Origin: Isoetes taiwanensis
Lineage: Eukaryota > Streptophyta > Lycopodiopsida > Isoetales > Isoetaceae
Reading direction: 5' to 3'
Length of the DNA: 64,000 nucleotides
Assembly: GCA_021234155.1 (NCBI GenBank)
Contig: JAJEKV010000031.1
Location: 12,884,928-12,948,927 of the forward strand
The notes below the pieces were generated by a model. It worked only from the letters and a program-made list of their open reading frames with translations, searched no databases and had not been told where the DNA came from. The position numbers and the translations under genes are program-made. The first letter of the stretch is position 1; each line of letters starts with the position of its first letter. Shown in pieces: positions 11,337-20,480 of the stretch.

Positions 11337-13027
11337 GGGTGTAAATATGGTAATGCTACCCTATCCGGACAAGTGCTTTAAGTGCTTTAGGTGCTTTACC
11401 CTCGAGTGCTTTTTCATTCAACGACCTCGGGGGGTTGTTACTCCAGAAATAGGATGGATCATTCCGTGGAGGTAAGGATCGATGAGATGAATGATCCCGC
11501 GGTGGGAGATCTCCGAAATGGTAAGGATCGCTGACGAGGATCTTCAAGGGCGGGAACTCCATTGGCGGGACAAGATTGATGGAGTTTCTCTTTTTCAATG
11601 CAGTATAAGAACACAAATTAGAGTTCAAATCGACATAGAAATCATAGGTGAATTAACAATGTTTTATTGCAATTTGATTTAGATTGATAATTCAATCTCT
11701 GTTGCATTGGAGATTGAATTGTGGGCAGCTCTCTTGAAAGCATCCATTTAACCGGAAGAAGCTTTTTAGGATACAAATCAAGTGAGAAGAGACAATCTGA
11801 TTACTCTTTGTTTTTCTTAAGAGTATTTTTGTTCCATTCTTTCAATGTATTATGCATCTCTAATGTTGTATCCTAGATCTACGTTATTTTTTCCCCCAAA
11901 TGGGAAAATTGACGAGCACTCAGACATTGATATCTTGAGTTCTACCAATCTATTTGGAGCGATTTCATTTTGATCTAGAAGTATACTTCGGTCTCTTTCT
12001 TTTGCAATCAAAATCACACAAATCCGATCTCTGAGGAGTGAGAAATAGCCTCTCAAACTTGGCTGATTTTCTGTTACAGTGGGTGCAGAAATTGATGTCA
12101 CAAGAATATACAAAATTCAGACTTTAATATCTTGAGTGGTGCTGATCGGTTTTGAGTGATCTCACATGCATTTAAAACTAGACACTTAGCACTTTCTCTT
12201 GCAATTTAAATCACTCAAATCTGAGCTATGAGGAGTGAGAAACAGTCTCTCAAAGTTCTGATTTTTTGTTACAGGTTCTGATTTTTTGTCACAGAAATAT
12301 ACCAAAACTCAGAATTTGATATCTTGAGTTTTAATGAATAATTTTTTATGATTTTACTTGCATCTAAAAGTAGACACTACGGTCTTTCTCTTGCAGTTTA
12401 AATCAATTAAATCTGAGCTTGGATGCGGGAGAAATAACCTCTCAAAGTTGGTCAATTTTCACTAATAGTGGGTTAACATTGTCTTTTATATGATCATTGT
12501 TGTTCTATATTGTTGTGAGTAGTCTTGCGTGCATTCACATTTCGTCATTTACATTATTGATCAAACTTTGTTAATCAGAGTTTTGAGATCCTTTTGTATC
12601 AAAGCAATCTTAATACATTCTTGCAATTCCGTCTCTGTATTAAAACAATCTTAATACTATTCATGCAATTCCATTACTTCTTAGTTTTATCCTTGCAATT
12701 CCATTACTTCTTTTTGAACAGACAACCAGTCTTCTTTGTTTGTTATTTTCTCTCTAACTTTCTCCATACTCTATTGAAACCAATCCAACATCGAAACTGC
12801 CATGTAATGTATCTCAGCAAAAAAAAAATTTGACATTACACGGCATCAAAATGCAAAGATTGGAGAGTATCAGAGGTGATAATTATTAATCTAACTTAGC
12901 CGAGAACAAAGTACAGGCAGGAAGCATTTACGGCATGACTTTTGGCCGTGCGCAGCCAAGTGCTTTAAGTGCTTTAAGTGCTAAGTGCTTTCGTGTTTTT
13001 TTGGGTAGCATTACCATATTTACACCC
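11337..13027. mobile_element. 1.69-kb DNA transposon with perfect 25-bp terminal inverted repeats
   Basis: Positions 11337-11361 (starting GGGTGTAAATATGG, ending TAATGCTACCC) are the exact reverse complement of 13003-13027. ACAT flanks both ends (11333-11336 and 13028-13031); an alternative reading is a 5-bp ACATG with one base trimmed from a TIR. Just inside each end are direct runs of AAGTGCTTT-type 9-mers (11372-11400 and 12957-12990), in the same orientation at both ends. No transposase was recognised, so it is non-autonomous. A 4-bp duplication does not clearly fit hAT (8), Mutator (9), CACTA (3), PIF (3) or Tc1 (TA), so I leave the superfamily open. Confidence 0.85.
11927..12475. repeat. 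Three diverged tandem ~190-bp units inside the TIR element
   Basis: Units at about 11927-12122, 12123-12316 and 12317-12475 share an ordered set of words: GATATCTTGAGTT near the start, TCTTTCTCTTGCA plus an AATTTAAATCA-type stretch in the middle, GAGGAGTGAGAAATA, then CTCTCAAAGTTGG and TTTCTGTTACAG. Divergence between units is substantial. There is no open frame through them. Confidence 0.75.
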
Positions 13028-13201
13028 ACATGTAGTAATTGATATTTTAAAATCAATGTGTTAGTTATTAGCAAAGAGTCTCTTTATTTTGTTTGTGGGC
13101 ACTTGGTAACTGGACAGAAGATTGCATGGTCAAGCGTAATGTTGCTAAAGCTTTTAGTATGGAGCTTCAGAGCTGCCTGCATATGATACCTACATAACGT
13201 T

Positions 13202-13258
13202 GGGAAAGGGCAACTGTTCTGGGAAAGGGCAACTGTTCTGGGAAAGGGCAACTGTTCT
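13202..13258. repeat. 19-bp tandem repeat, three copies
   Basis: GGGAAAGGGCAACTGTTCT is repeated three times without interruption. Confidence 0.9.
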
Positions 13259-13325
13259 GGTGCTATTAATTTTCCTCGTCCACGAGTTTGAATTTCTCCT
13301 CTGTATCTATAACCTATGTGAGATG

Positions 13326-13433
13326 AAGGGGATAAACACCCCTGCGAGCCCCTTACAGCAGATAAACAGGCGAGCCTGGAGGGGCGAGCCTGTTTATCTG
13401 CTGTAAGGGGAAAGCAGGGGTGTTTATCCCCTT
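13326..13433. repeat. 108-bp near-perfect hairpin
   Basis: The outer arm AAGGGGATAAACACCCCTGC (13326-13345) is the exact reverse complement of 13414-13433. The inner arm GCCCCTTACAGCAGATAAAC (from 13348, 23-24 bp) is complemented by 13388-13110-type sequence ending at 13410. Only a 2-3 base mismatch (CGA versus AAA region) separates the two arm blocks, and the loop is about 16 bases. The total stem is about 43 bp. It could be a foldback MITE or a small-RNA-type hairpin. Nothing shows transcription. Confidence 0.85.
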
Positions 13434-13469
13434 TAACCGGCAGGCAAAGTTTCCTCACCCATTCCTGCA

Positions 13470-13580
13470 CTCACAGCTCGATTATCGTCACCCATAGCTC
13501 GATTATCAGCTCCCACGGCTGGATTATCACAGGTTCGGCATCTTCCAGACCTGGATTATCATCTCCGAGGCTGAATCTGA
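13470..13580. repeat. Short imperfect tandem repeats around GCT(C/G)GATTATC
   Basis: The word AGCTCGATTATC or GGCTGGATTATC recurs at about 13475, 13496, 13517 and 13549, with a fifth decayed copy near 13570. Spacing is 20-30 bases. Confidence 0.75.
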
Positions 13581-13584
13581 TGCT

Positions 13585-16500
13585 AAAGCTGCCTGTTTCC
13601 ACGTTTTCAGCTGCCTCTACATCCATTTGGAGTGGGTTGGGTGCCTGTTACGCCCTATCACAAGGCTTCAATCAACGGTGGACATCGCTGGGATTGGAAA
13701 GCCTGCCGGTTAAAAGTGAAGTAGTTTTTATCATGTGGGCACTATGAATTGGGCTATGGACTGGTATGGTGTTTCATCTACTTTCAATCTTGCAACTCCA
13801 GACTATATGGAGCTTATGTGATGCTATCTCTCTTATGTAATGGACTCGTCTCATCTAGTGTTTCTTCATCTACTTTCGATCTTGCAACTCCAGAGGATAT
13901 GGAGCTTATGTAATGTTATCTCTCATATGGAATGGAATGCCACATCTAGTATAAATATTGCAAATATTTTGTGCTGTTGTTATCTTTCCTTTTTTTTTTT
14001 ATTTCATTGTTGGCCTCGGTACCATGTCCCTAGAATCTTAGGATGACGTGAAAAGCTGGTTTGACACATTGGGCCGAAGGCTAGGCTTTGAAAATATGGT
14101 ATATCCTCAGGAATATTTCTTGAATGAATGGTCTAAATGCGATGATTATGTGTGACTTATGATACTACGGTATAATTTACGCATAAGATAAAATTGGCCT
14201 TATAGATGGTATTATATGTAGTGGAAAACGTGAGATTATATTTGATAGAATTACGATCTGACTTGTAACAATACGTGACATTATACTTGTACTTGATGTT
14301 AATAATGATACAATCATAACCTCCACGCATTATTATATGTGGCATTGTGCCAATTTAGCCGAATTTCAGTTGGGTTTCTCCCTCCTCTTGGAGAATTTCT
14401 TGGCCAAAGACTATTCCTGACTATGGGCTGCAATCAATTTGGAAGTTGTGGCATTCCTTGATGACCCGCATCAATGCTGTTGTTGCGTATTTCTTGGCGC
14501 CCTTTGTCATGAACTCTGCATTCGCCTCTCCTCTGTATTCTTTTCGCATTTGCAAAGCTTGAGCGAACATATATATGGACTAGCTAGTTGTCTCGGAAGT
14601 ATATGGAATATGTAGAAGAGGTGGAATATTAAGAATTGTGACCATGTTTTTGGGTTGCCCCTAGGGGGGCAAACCCTCGTTTGTATGGGGTTGTGGCATA
14701 TCCTGAGTATATGCTGGAATATACTCAGAATATGTTGATGACTGCTAAAAACCGATTATAGGCTGTAAATGCCAGGTAGTTTTTGTTGCTAAACAGCCAC
14801 TCACGAAACCGGCTAACCGGAGGGGCTCCTTTCCTCATCTTCTTGCTTGCTTGTAGCGTGGCAGATATTAACTTCCAAGATCTTCCTCCTCTGCCTTCCA
14901 AGATCGCGGCAGATATTAACTCTGCCTTCCATGATTTGCTTAGCTGAGAATCGAAGAAGAGCTCTCTTTGGCATAAATGGCTATAAAGTATTGTTACTAT
15001 TTTGCCACCGGCCAACGTTGGCATCCCCTATACCACGCAACTTACGAACCCGGTGGTCCCGGTTCTAAACCTAATCATGCAATGGGAAGCATTGGGGTTC
15101 AAATTATGGATTATGATCATGATGAAGCTACAATGTCTCTCAAGCGGAGGTAATAAACTCAAACTTCTTTCTTGAACATTAATTTTAAGGAATAGGTCAA
15201 ATTCAGCCTCATAGTCAAATTTATGGCGGATGTAAGGGGCATGTAACAAGTCGGCTTTAGTCTTGAAGCACGGCAACATGCGTAAAACAGGTCATCTCTC
15301 TTCAATGAATCATGCAAAGAATGAGTCTATATCGTGATTTCTATTTCTTATGTCACGGTTAAACCACAACTGGTGCATTTACTTCCGGATATGTAGAGAA
15401 TGAACCAACATACACGAATTCGGTTTCTTATGCCACAAAAAGCCACTAACTTACTCCACCCATCTTCTGTACTTCATTGACTCGCTTCTTCCACCCATCT
15501 TCTATGTAGTTGTAAATAAAATTCTTTGTTTGCCGAGATAGAACCAAGAACTACGAGACTCCATGGCGTTGGCAATTCTGAAGGATTGTTTAACATCATA
15601 GATCCAACGGCCACGACCAACATGATAAGGATTTTGTGTCCAAATATGTATGTAAAACAGACTCTTCTTCCAAAATATGGACCACTATATTACTAAAACT
15701 GCTATTAGGCATAAGTGTCACATACTAACAATGCAGCTCAAAATCACCATTTCAACAACAACAACGTGGTCCGCTAGTTCTTCCAAGACATCCTCGAGCG
15801 GTTAAAGATCGATGTATCGGTGCGGTGATCATGCGCATGGTCTCAACCATTTTTAATGCGGTGAGAAATGTATTAAACCTGTTGGCATTCCATCTCTCTC
15901 TTTTTTTTAGTTGTGTTAGAAAGGCATTAACCTTCTCCACTTTTGTAATTTCTTCAATTTCCAATATGATTTGAGGGATTTGAGAGACATATCTTTGCTT
16001 AAGAACGAGCCTTGCTAGGCATCTCGAGGTGAAGGTGCGCATATAAAGGAACCAATTGTTTTCATAAATCATGCCATAAATTTAACTATAAAGCCCGGTC
16101 CTATATTGCATGCTTGAAGGTATGGGACAACAATAACTAGCATTGTCCTGCCCCAAGGTTTGCATCCCCTGCACTCCACACACGGTGAGATCCGGGACAT
16201 TACCGTAATGTGTGATTAAACCGTAAGGTCTCAAGGGCGATCTTAGATTTGTCTAGCGGAGTACTACCCATCATAAATATTCTAACTTACAAGCACCAAA
16301 ATGGTGGTGATACAATATGAAGCAACATGGTAGGATGTGCCTCGACTCTTGAGATGAAGGTAGGTTTTCGGTAGCTATGTGGTAGAGCACTTGGTTGGCT
16401 GTAAAAGCGGGTTTCAGTTTGCTACTCCCGAAGTTAAGGTCGTCTCACTATTTTTACATTCATGACATCTTTGGGATTTTGGCATCAATGAAAACGACCA

Positions 16501-16735
16501 TTAGCAGGTTAAAAGGCATCACTCCTTGACACGAGTGTGCAAAGGCCATACGTAAATATAATGTAGGAAGTTCTAAGACATGCAGTATGTTGCGAGACCC
16601 TGTGTTATTATTCTTGTTTCAATATTCAGTTGGGACCTCTTGCCTTTTGACCCTTGTTCTGAAACTTGATGGGAACTAAGCGGGTAAACTAGTTGGAAGG
16701 AAAGATTGAGCACTCCTTTAACATAAATGCCAACG
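13585..16735. other. 3.1-kb stretch with no recognised gene
   Basis: Reading both strands gave only short frames without known motifs. Positions 16373-16420 resemble a decayed tRNA D-arm/anticodon region (GTAGCTATGTGGTAGAGCACTTGG) but do not complete a cloverleaf. Upstream exons of the TFIIF beta gene would be expected here and were not found. Confidence 0.45.
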
Positions 16736-16738
16736 CAG

Positions 16739-17510
16739 AATGACATTGACGACCACCGAAAACTTCACAGATGTGAATGAATAAATCCATGGTGAAGACA
16801 AGAACCTTACAGGTATGCGGCATATATGAGCTTAGTTCGTACTTCACTCCCTGTATTGGCTTTTTGATGGGTTAGGCTCCCAATGGTGTCTCATTTGGCA
16901 GGTGTTGCAAAATGACCGAGGGATGATAACGCCTCTCCCCAGTACATGGTCTATTCAAAAGGTTAGTTCAAAAGCTTATTAGTGTTTAAGCATCACATTA
17001 TGTCATAATATCTAATGGTTGTTTAAACTTCAGGACAAAAAAAAAAAATTGATGCGGCTGCAGCGAAAGGGCCTGAAGGAAAACGAACACGCAGAGAGCG
17101 TGGTGAACTGGAGGATATTGTATTCAAATTGTTTGAGAGGCAAACCAGTTGGGCGTTGAAACAACTTGTGCAGGAAATAGACCAACCAGTTGTAAGCTTC
17201 TTCCAGCACAAATTAACGTCTACAATAATAATGCTGCATCTTTTGAAGAACCTCTCATCTACAGAAATTTGTTGCCATTGTTCAAGTGGAAGTTCTTCCC
17301 TTGGCCCAATTTTTTGCTTAGGCATGCAGCTAAAGCGTCTCTTAGTAGTCTGAAAGCGCTAATTGTATTTCTGTACAGGCTTTCCTGAAGAAAATTTTGA
17401 ATGACTTATGCATTTACAATAAACGAGGAACCAAGCAAGGCACATACCAGCTCAAGCCCGAGTTTCGGCGAGCATCTACTGCAGAAGAAGCAGCAGAGCC
17501 TGCAGAATAG
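16739..17510 (+). pseudogene. TFIIF beta (RAP30)-like 3' exons, frame-broken
   Basis: Four exon-like blocks with GT-AG borders match the C-terminal half of plant TFIIF small subunit, an RNA polymerase II initiation factor: 16739-16812 (NDIDDHRKL... NKSMVKTRTLQ), 16902-16961 (VLQNDRGMITPLP...), 17034-17191 (KRTRRERGELEDIVFKLFER then WALKQLVQEIDQP) and 17379-17510 (AFLKKILNDLCIYNKRG, GTYQLKPEFRRAS, stop). The last two form the winged-helix DNA-binding domain. The frame fails twice: a one-base loss in the first block (a TGA appears before NKSM), and a one-base discrepancy in the A12 run at 17037-17048. N-terminal exons were not found. It is either a decayed duplicate or a real gene with homopolymer errors. 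Confidence 0.8.
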
Positions 17511-17978
17511 GTTAGAGGCTGTACATAGATGGAACTTTTTTGTATGCTATCAAGCTGGAAGGCAGCACTGTACATGTTTTTTTATTGACATTTGTACCAT
17601 TCAATGCATTTTGGAATAAGATCAGCCTATTTGACAGTTTCTAACTACTGGCATATTGGTTCCAGCTATTTGTTCCATTGTGTTCTTGCCCAGCGTAATG
17701 CAGCTGCATTGAACTGAAAATACTCACTCCTTTGGGGGATTATGACAAAGATTATCATGGTCCATTTGGGCAGATGGAAATTATTTCAATTATTTTATTG
17801 CTCAAACTGAGCATTCTTATTACATCTAACCCATCGTACTTACTGGTACAGTGCTACATAATTCTGGTTGTTTTTATCATTGGGTGGGGAGACTAAAATA
17901 TTTCCATGAGGAATAGAATGCTTAAAGTTATGGTCTGCAATATCTATATGCTTATTTACCTTGGCCTTTGCATCATAG
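17511..17978. other. Spacer between TFIIF beta-like and transporter exons
   Basis: No exon, repeat or RNA gene was recognised. The last part must be intron of the transporter gene, since an acceptor AG ends at 17978. Confidence 0.5.
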
Positions 17979-18643
17979 GTCCGTGTTTTGCAAGAAGTGA
18001 AAGAAATCTATCAAGCTAGGTTTTGGGAGATGGTCTCGGGGTTTGTTGTTGGGACCAGTGTAGGTTAAGTACGCGTACGTTACGTTTTCCATACTTAACG
18101 TACCATACCCATACGTACTTATTCATTTTGTGCATCAAATAAGAAAAAAAAAAAAATTTGTTTGTTGTTTACGTACGCGTACGGTACGTACTTTATAAGT
18201 ACGGTACAGGTACGGTACGTACTTTATAGGTACAGTACAAGTACTTTTCAAAAAAAAAAAAAAAAATCGGTTAACGTACGTACCGTACGTATTTTATGGT
18301 ACCGTACGTACCGTACGCGTACTTTAAACAACAACTTTTGACGTACGTTAGTACGTTAAACTGGCCATCGTACGTTACCCCGTACTGTACGTTGCATACG
18401 TACTGTACACGTACGGTACGGGAAGTACGGTACTACACTGGTTGGGACTCTCGTCTTGCGGGTAAGTTGTGCTATTATTCTGTGTCTTTCTGCATAGCTA
18501 GTTATTTGGATGACGTTTACATTGGGAATCTTCAGGTAAGAAATGGTGCAAATGAACAAAGCATCCTAAAGCATGTGCATAGCATATATAATGACATTGG
18601 GGTTCAGGATATTACAGTGCAAATTGAGGTTGATCAAACATAA
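17979..18643 (+). pseudogene. Cation-diffusion transporter (ZnT6/MTP-like) C-terminal exons, split by a MITE
   Basis: Exon 17979-18055 reads VRVLQEVKEIYQARFWEMVSG and FVVG. It continues after an inserted MITE at 18449-18461 (TLVLR), then a 74-nt intron leads to exon 18536-18643 (VRNGANEQSILKHVH, DIGVQDITVQIEVDQT, stop). The FW...G...G-L-R(x)6-ANEQ-x-L-x-HV pattern and the closing TVQI resemble the cytoplasmic C-terminal domain of ZnT6-type cation efflux proteins, which move zinc or manganese into secretory compartments. The transmembrane exons are absent upstream. The 385-bp insertion, with target duplication, lies inside the coding exon and would destroy the frame, so the gene is a broken or partial copy. 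The family call is moderate; the break is certain. Confidence 0.68.
18056..18440. mobile_element. 385-bp hAT-type MITE rich in GTACG words
   Basis: The ends are CAGTGTAG (18056) and CTACACTG (18440), 8-bp inverted repeats of hAT style. GTTGGGAC flanks both sides (18048-18055 and 18441-18448), an exact 8-bp target duplication. The interior is built almost wholly from CGTACG, GTACGGTACG and TACGTACC words in both orientations, plus two A runs (18143-18157 and 18250-18266). It therefore folds extensively on itself. It has no transposase. Confidence 0.93.
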
Positions 18644-19380
18644 AAGTTGTTCGATTGATGTGATTGATTACAAGTGATCTTAAAAGTAAGTTGTAAGGTG
18701 GATATATTTTTCGAATTGGTTCATGTCCTGTTAGCTGGCAAAAGTACTAGTTTATGCTTGCAGCATGCCAATTTCTGACTATCACAGTTCATGCATGGTG
18801 GGATCATTTAGACCGTGTATAAGATATTGTGTGATATCTTTAGTCTATAGTGCAATGGAGATGCATTGAACTGAGATTTCATTCAAATCATACATGCATA
18901 ACACGAGTCAGCTTTTTGAAGAGGCAAATCGTCCTTAACTGGCAAATTCTCCTTGTAAGGGCCTAATGAGCTGTTAGGGTGGGCCAAGGGCGCGCAAGGA
19001 GAAAATGCTTGTTGAAGGCAACTGTGGAGGCGGCAATTCCCCGTTGTAATTGCAGGCTGAAAGTAGGCATTGTGATAGAGATCAAGAGATAGGTTTCTTA
19101 GAGAGAGATGCAAGGGTTGCATTACTTTGGCGTTACATGCTCGTATCTTCCCTCAAACTTCCTAGTGTTTGTTGATTGTTTGATCAATATACGTAGGGGA
19201 GGAGGGTGCCTATGATGAAATTGAAAGGAAACAAACTTTATTACGATGGGTTTAACTTTTTTTTAACCTCCCTTTTTGACATTACCTTTGGGTCTTTCAG
19301 TTTATGATAAATTTGAACATTGCTAACAACCAAGGTTGTATGTTAAGAGACTAATTTTAATCCAATAAGACAACATGCAT
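18644..19380. other. Gene-free stretch
   Basis: The start is 3' flank of the transporter fragment. No other feature was recognised. Confidence 0.5.
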
Positions 19381-19384
19381 TCTT

Positions 19385-19575
19385 CAACGGACCATTAACT
19401 GCCCATCAAATGCCCACATGGACCTTTAATGGCCTGCCTACTTTGGTGAGATGACAACATTTTAACAACAATTCAATATACCATTAAGTGCCCATCAAGT
19501 GCCCACATGGACCTTTAATGGCCTCCTTGCTTGGTGAGGTGACAACAGTTTAACAACAATTGGATGAGGTAATAA
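19385..19575. repeat. Tandem ~95-bp duplication
   Basis: ACCATTAACTGCCCATCAAATGCCCACATGGACCTTTAATGG-type sequence at 19390-19475 recurs at 19480-19560 with a few changes. A third partial end (GATGAGGTAATAACAATTTAACAACAA) follows near 19563. Confidence 0.8.
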
Positions 19576-19710
19576 CAATTTAACAACAATTTTTGTGTAG
19601 AAAAATCATCAACATGTGCACAACACAAAGAATTTGAACCCTTGATAACATTTGCTATTGGTCCAATACGAATTTCAGAATCAACACAAATGTTGAAAAT
19701 AAAATTTTTT

Positions 19711-19828
19711 ATTTGAATATGGCTCCACAGCATTTGCACCTATTCTATGAGGAGATCGTCAGCCTTTGAATATGGCTCCACAACATTTGCACCTATTTGG
19801 ACTCACTATGAGGAGTTCGTCAGCCTAA
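19711..19828. repeat. Tandem ~57-bp duplication
   Basis: TTTGAATATGGCTCCACA through GGAG(A/T)TCGTCAGCC is present twice in a row (19711-19766 and 19767-19828). The second copy carries a 6-bp insertion. Confidence 0.85.
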
Positions 19829-20480
19829 TCAATCGATGTATGTGATGACGAACATAACTGCAGTGGGAGTGCTAGTATCTTACATTCAAGAAATATTGAA
19901 TATGCAGGCTCAATTATGCCCATGATCATCACTCAGCAATGTACAATCTATATACAAGTTATTTAATACGTCTACGACGCACATTTCAAAACATTCTATT
20001 TTGGATTTCTAAGAAAAAAATTATTTTTAGACTGAGGTCTCCTTTTCAATTGATTTTCCTTTTTTTATAACAAATGGGTTTCAACATGTTTTGAGATTTT
20101 CTCACTTGTGAGACACATTCGTCTTAAGTTTTCTAATTTGTTTTCTAATGCAGTCTACATTGGCGGCAATTATTATGTCTGCTGTTATAGGACTGTTATG
20201 TATTCAGAATTAAATAACTGGAGACTGGGGTCTTGATTGCGGTACGTTGGTATCTAGATCCATATGTACAGTTCTGATCCTTCCACAATCAAAACAATTC
20301 ATGGCATTCGTGCTTTTATGCTAGTAGATCGGTTTGTCTCTTGCTTTCATCATTTATGAATCAGCAAATCCACACATTGGTAAGCGATTCCACCTTATAG
20401 AAATGGAGCAAGTTTGAATGTTGTAGAATACAGGGTGGTTTTCTCCATCTAATTTACACCAATCCTCGGCCGCCTTCCAG
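19829..20480. other. Stretch upstream of the LysM exon, no gene recognised
   Basis: It is probably intron of the LysM gene. An acceptor (CCTTCCAG) ends at 20480. Earlier exons were not identified. Confidence 0.45.

Noticed and set aside
13084-13470. 128-codon minus-strand coding gene
   Set aside because: The frame is built from the 19-bp tandem repeat and the hairpin; both explain it without coding.
16373-16445. tRNA gene
   Set aside because: Only the D-arm and part of an anticodon arm look tRNA-like; there is no T arm and no acceptor pairing.
18296-18643. Single 115-codon gene reading through the MITE
   Set aside because: The first half is GTACG-repeat MITE sequence and the frame includes an intron. 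Only the last exon (18536-18643) is coding.
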